A DNA stretch of 64,000 bases from CAYMZZ01 sp046297935 (lineage in GTDB: Bacteria; Bacteroidota; Bacteroidia; Chitinophagales; Chitinophagaceae). Position numbers and translations under genes: made by a program. Numbering within the stretch: the first letter of the stretch is position 1; every line of letters begins with the position of its first letter. The stretch spans positions 73,851 to 137,850 of the forward strand of contig JBKBHA010000010.1 of assembly GCA_046297935.1 (NCBI GenBank), written 5' to 3'. A model generated the notes under the pieces. The model saw only the letters and a list, made by a program, of their open reading frames with translations, made no database searches and was not told where the DNA came from. This document shows positions 63,583 to 64,000 of this stretch, in pieces.

Positions 63583-63656
63583 CGGGAAGTAGCGCAGGCC
63601 GGTAGCGCACCTGGTTTGGGACCAGGGGGTCGCAGGTTCGAATCCTGTCTTCCCGA
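63583..63656 (+). tRNA. tRNA-Pro(UGG)
   Basis: 74 nt. Acceptor CGGGAAG/CTTCCCG, D-loop GGCCGGTAGCGC, anticodon stem CCTGG/CCAGG around TTTGGGA giving anticodon TGG, T-arm GCAGG TTCGAAT CCTGT, discriminator A. CCA not encoded. Followed at once by tail repeats. Confidence 0.96.
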
Positions 63657-63968
63657 CTTCGAAAAGACTCTTGAGTAATCAAGAGTCTTTTTTTTCCTCA
63701 TCCGATAGCGCATCCCGACTTTAGTCGGGAGGGTCGCAGGTTCGAATCCTGTCTTCCCGACTTCGAAAAGACTCTTGAGTAATCAAGAGTCTTTTTTTTC
63801 CTCATCCGATAGCGCATCCCGACTTTAGTCGGGAGGGTCGCAGGTTCGAATCCTGTCTTCCCGACTTCGAAAAGACTCTTGAGTAATCAAGAGTCTTTTT
63901 TTCCTCATCCGATAGCGCATCCCGACTTTAGTCGGGAGGGTCGCAGGTTCGAATCCTGTCTTCCCGAC
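63627..63968 (+). repeat. Tandem tRNA-Pro 3'-tail repeats, units of 104, 104 and 103 bp
   Basis: GGGTCGCAGG plus the T-arm and 3' acceptor of tRNA-Pro (31 nt, 63627-63657) recurs exactly at 63731, 63835 and 63938. Each interval holds, in order, TTCG, a 13-bp-stem terminator, CCTCATCCGATAGCGCA (like the tRNA D-arm), and a hairpin TCCCGAC-TTTA-GTCGGGA (63713-63730, 63817-63834, 63920-63937) where the anticodon arm would be. The third unit is 1 bp shorter through a T-run of 7 rather than 8. The copies lack the 5' acceptor and so cannot be tRNAs. Confidence 0.95.
63662..63695 (+). terminator. Terminator after tRNA-Pro
   Basis: AAAAGACTCTTGA/TCAAGAGTCTTTT around GTAA, then T's. Repeated within each tail unit at 63766-63799 and 63870-63902. 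Confidence 0.88.
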
Positions 63969-63978
63969 TAAACTGGAC

Positions 63979-64000
63979 AAGGCAGCAGAAATGCTGCCTT
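63979..64000 (+). terminator. Terminal hairpin after last tail copy
   Basis: AAGGCAGCA/TGCTGCCTT around a 4-nt loop; different from the three in the tail units. The window ends here, so a T-tract cannot be seen. Confidence 0.6.

Noticed and set aside
63627..63968. CRISPR array
   Set aside because: Units of 103-104 bp are repeated nearly in full with no variable spacers, and no cas genes are present.
63583..64000. Prophage or island attachment site
   Set aside because: Repeats are tandem and only about 100 bp apart, with no integrase in the window; an island to the right cannot be excluded.

Overview
The window looks like ordinary chromosome from a Bacteroidota species, most likely of the Chitinophagaceae (inferred from gene content, not from a search). 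The evidence is: promoters of the Bacteroidota type (-7 box TAnnTTTG, with a -33 TTG where one can be seen) ahead of many genes and both tRNA genes; a DUF4476 protein; a very large alpha-2-macroglobulin; a short protein made mostly of a type IX secretion (T9SS) sorting-like domain; several secreted or lipoprotein peptidases; and intergenic arrays of 7-8 bp units in inverted pairs. No phage, transposase, integrase, CRISPR array or rRNA was found.

Layout. 1-4288 (-): two secreted amidohydrolases, the first cut by the window edge. 4648-8043 (+): deoC with a full and a half-length aldehyde dehydrogenase, a deoxyribose/acetaldehyde module. 8180-9971: a SPOR-like secreted protein and an M20 amidohydrolase. 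9981-13112 (-): an S41 lipoprotein protease and a two-gene ABC exporter. 13336-18154 (+): malic enzyme, then an MlaE permease gene, a membrane-anchored protein with a transglutaminase-like C/H/D triad, and an MlaF ATPase gene, tightly packed. 18290-27792: sucD, a DUF4476 protein, a 2040-residue thioester alpha-2-macroglobulin and an FAD oxidoreductase. 27819-33409: MtfA-type peptidase, aspS with two small membrane proteins, and a membrane-tethered trypsin-like protease. 33574-37107: circularly permuted ATP-grasp, alpha-E and transglutaminase genes, a known but poorly understood cluster. 37128-44578: rarA, M28 peptidase, ElaA-type acetyltransferase, two envelope proteins, a Yip1 protein and two paralogous proline-rich-tailed membrane proteins. 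44675-48511: uvrA and a secreted unknown. 48513-52891: a SAM-I riboswitch with terminator ahead of metY-metX-hom. 52972-61649: glycosyltransferase, epimerase, a second S41 protease, a beta-lactamase-like lipoprotein, a beta-barrel protein, a SNF2 helicase and a single-domain response regulator. 61805-64000: tRNA-Ser(GCU), a GH32-like hydrolase, and tRNA-Pro(UGG) followed by three tandem copies of a 103-104 bp unit that carries the 3' part of the tRNA plus a terminator.

How the parts work together. The methionine block (homoserine dehydrogenase, homoserine acetyltransferase, acetylhomoserine sulfhydrylase) is under one SAM-sensing leader. Malic enzyme and sucD serve central carbon metabolism. 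The deoC block yields acetaldehyde and disposes of it. Much of the rest is envelope biology. The items most worth a second look are the tRNA-Pro tail repeats, the transglutaminase-like protein inside the Mla-type transporter operon, a candidate structured RNA at 41894-42025, and the families of short-period intergenic palindromes. Several -7 boxes end only 3-5 nt before the start codon, which points to leaderless mRNAs.
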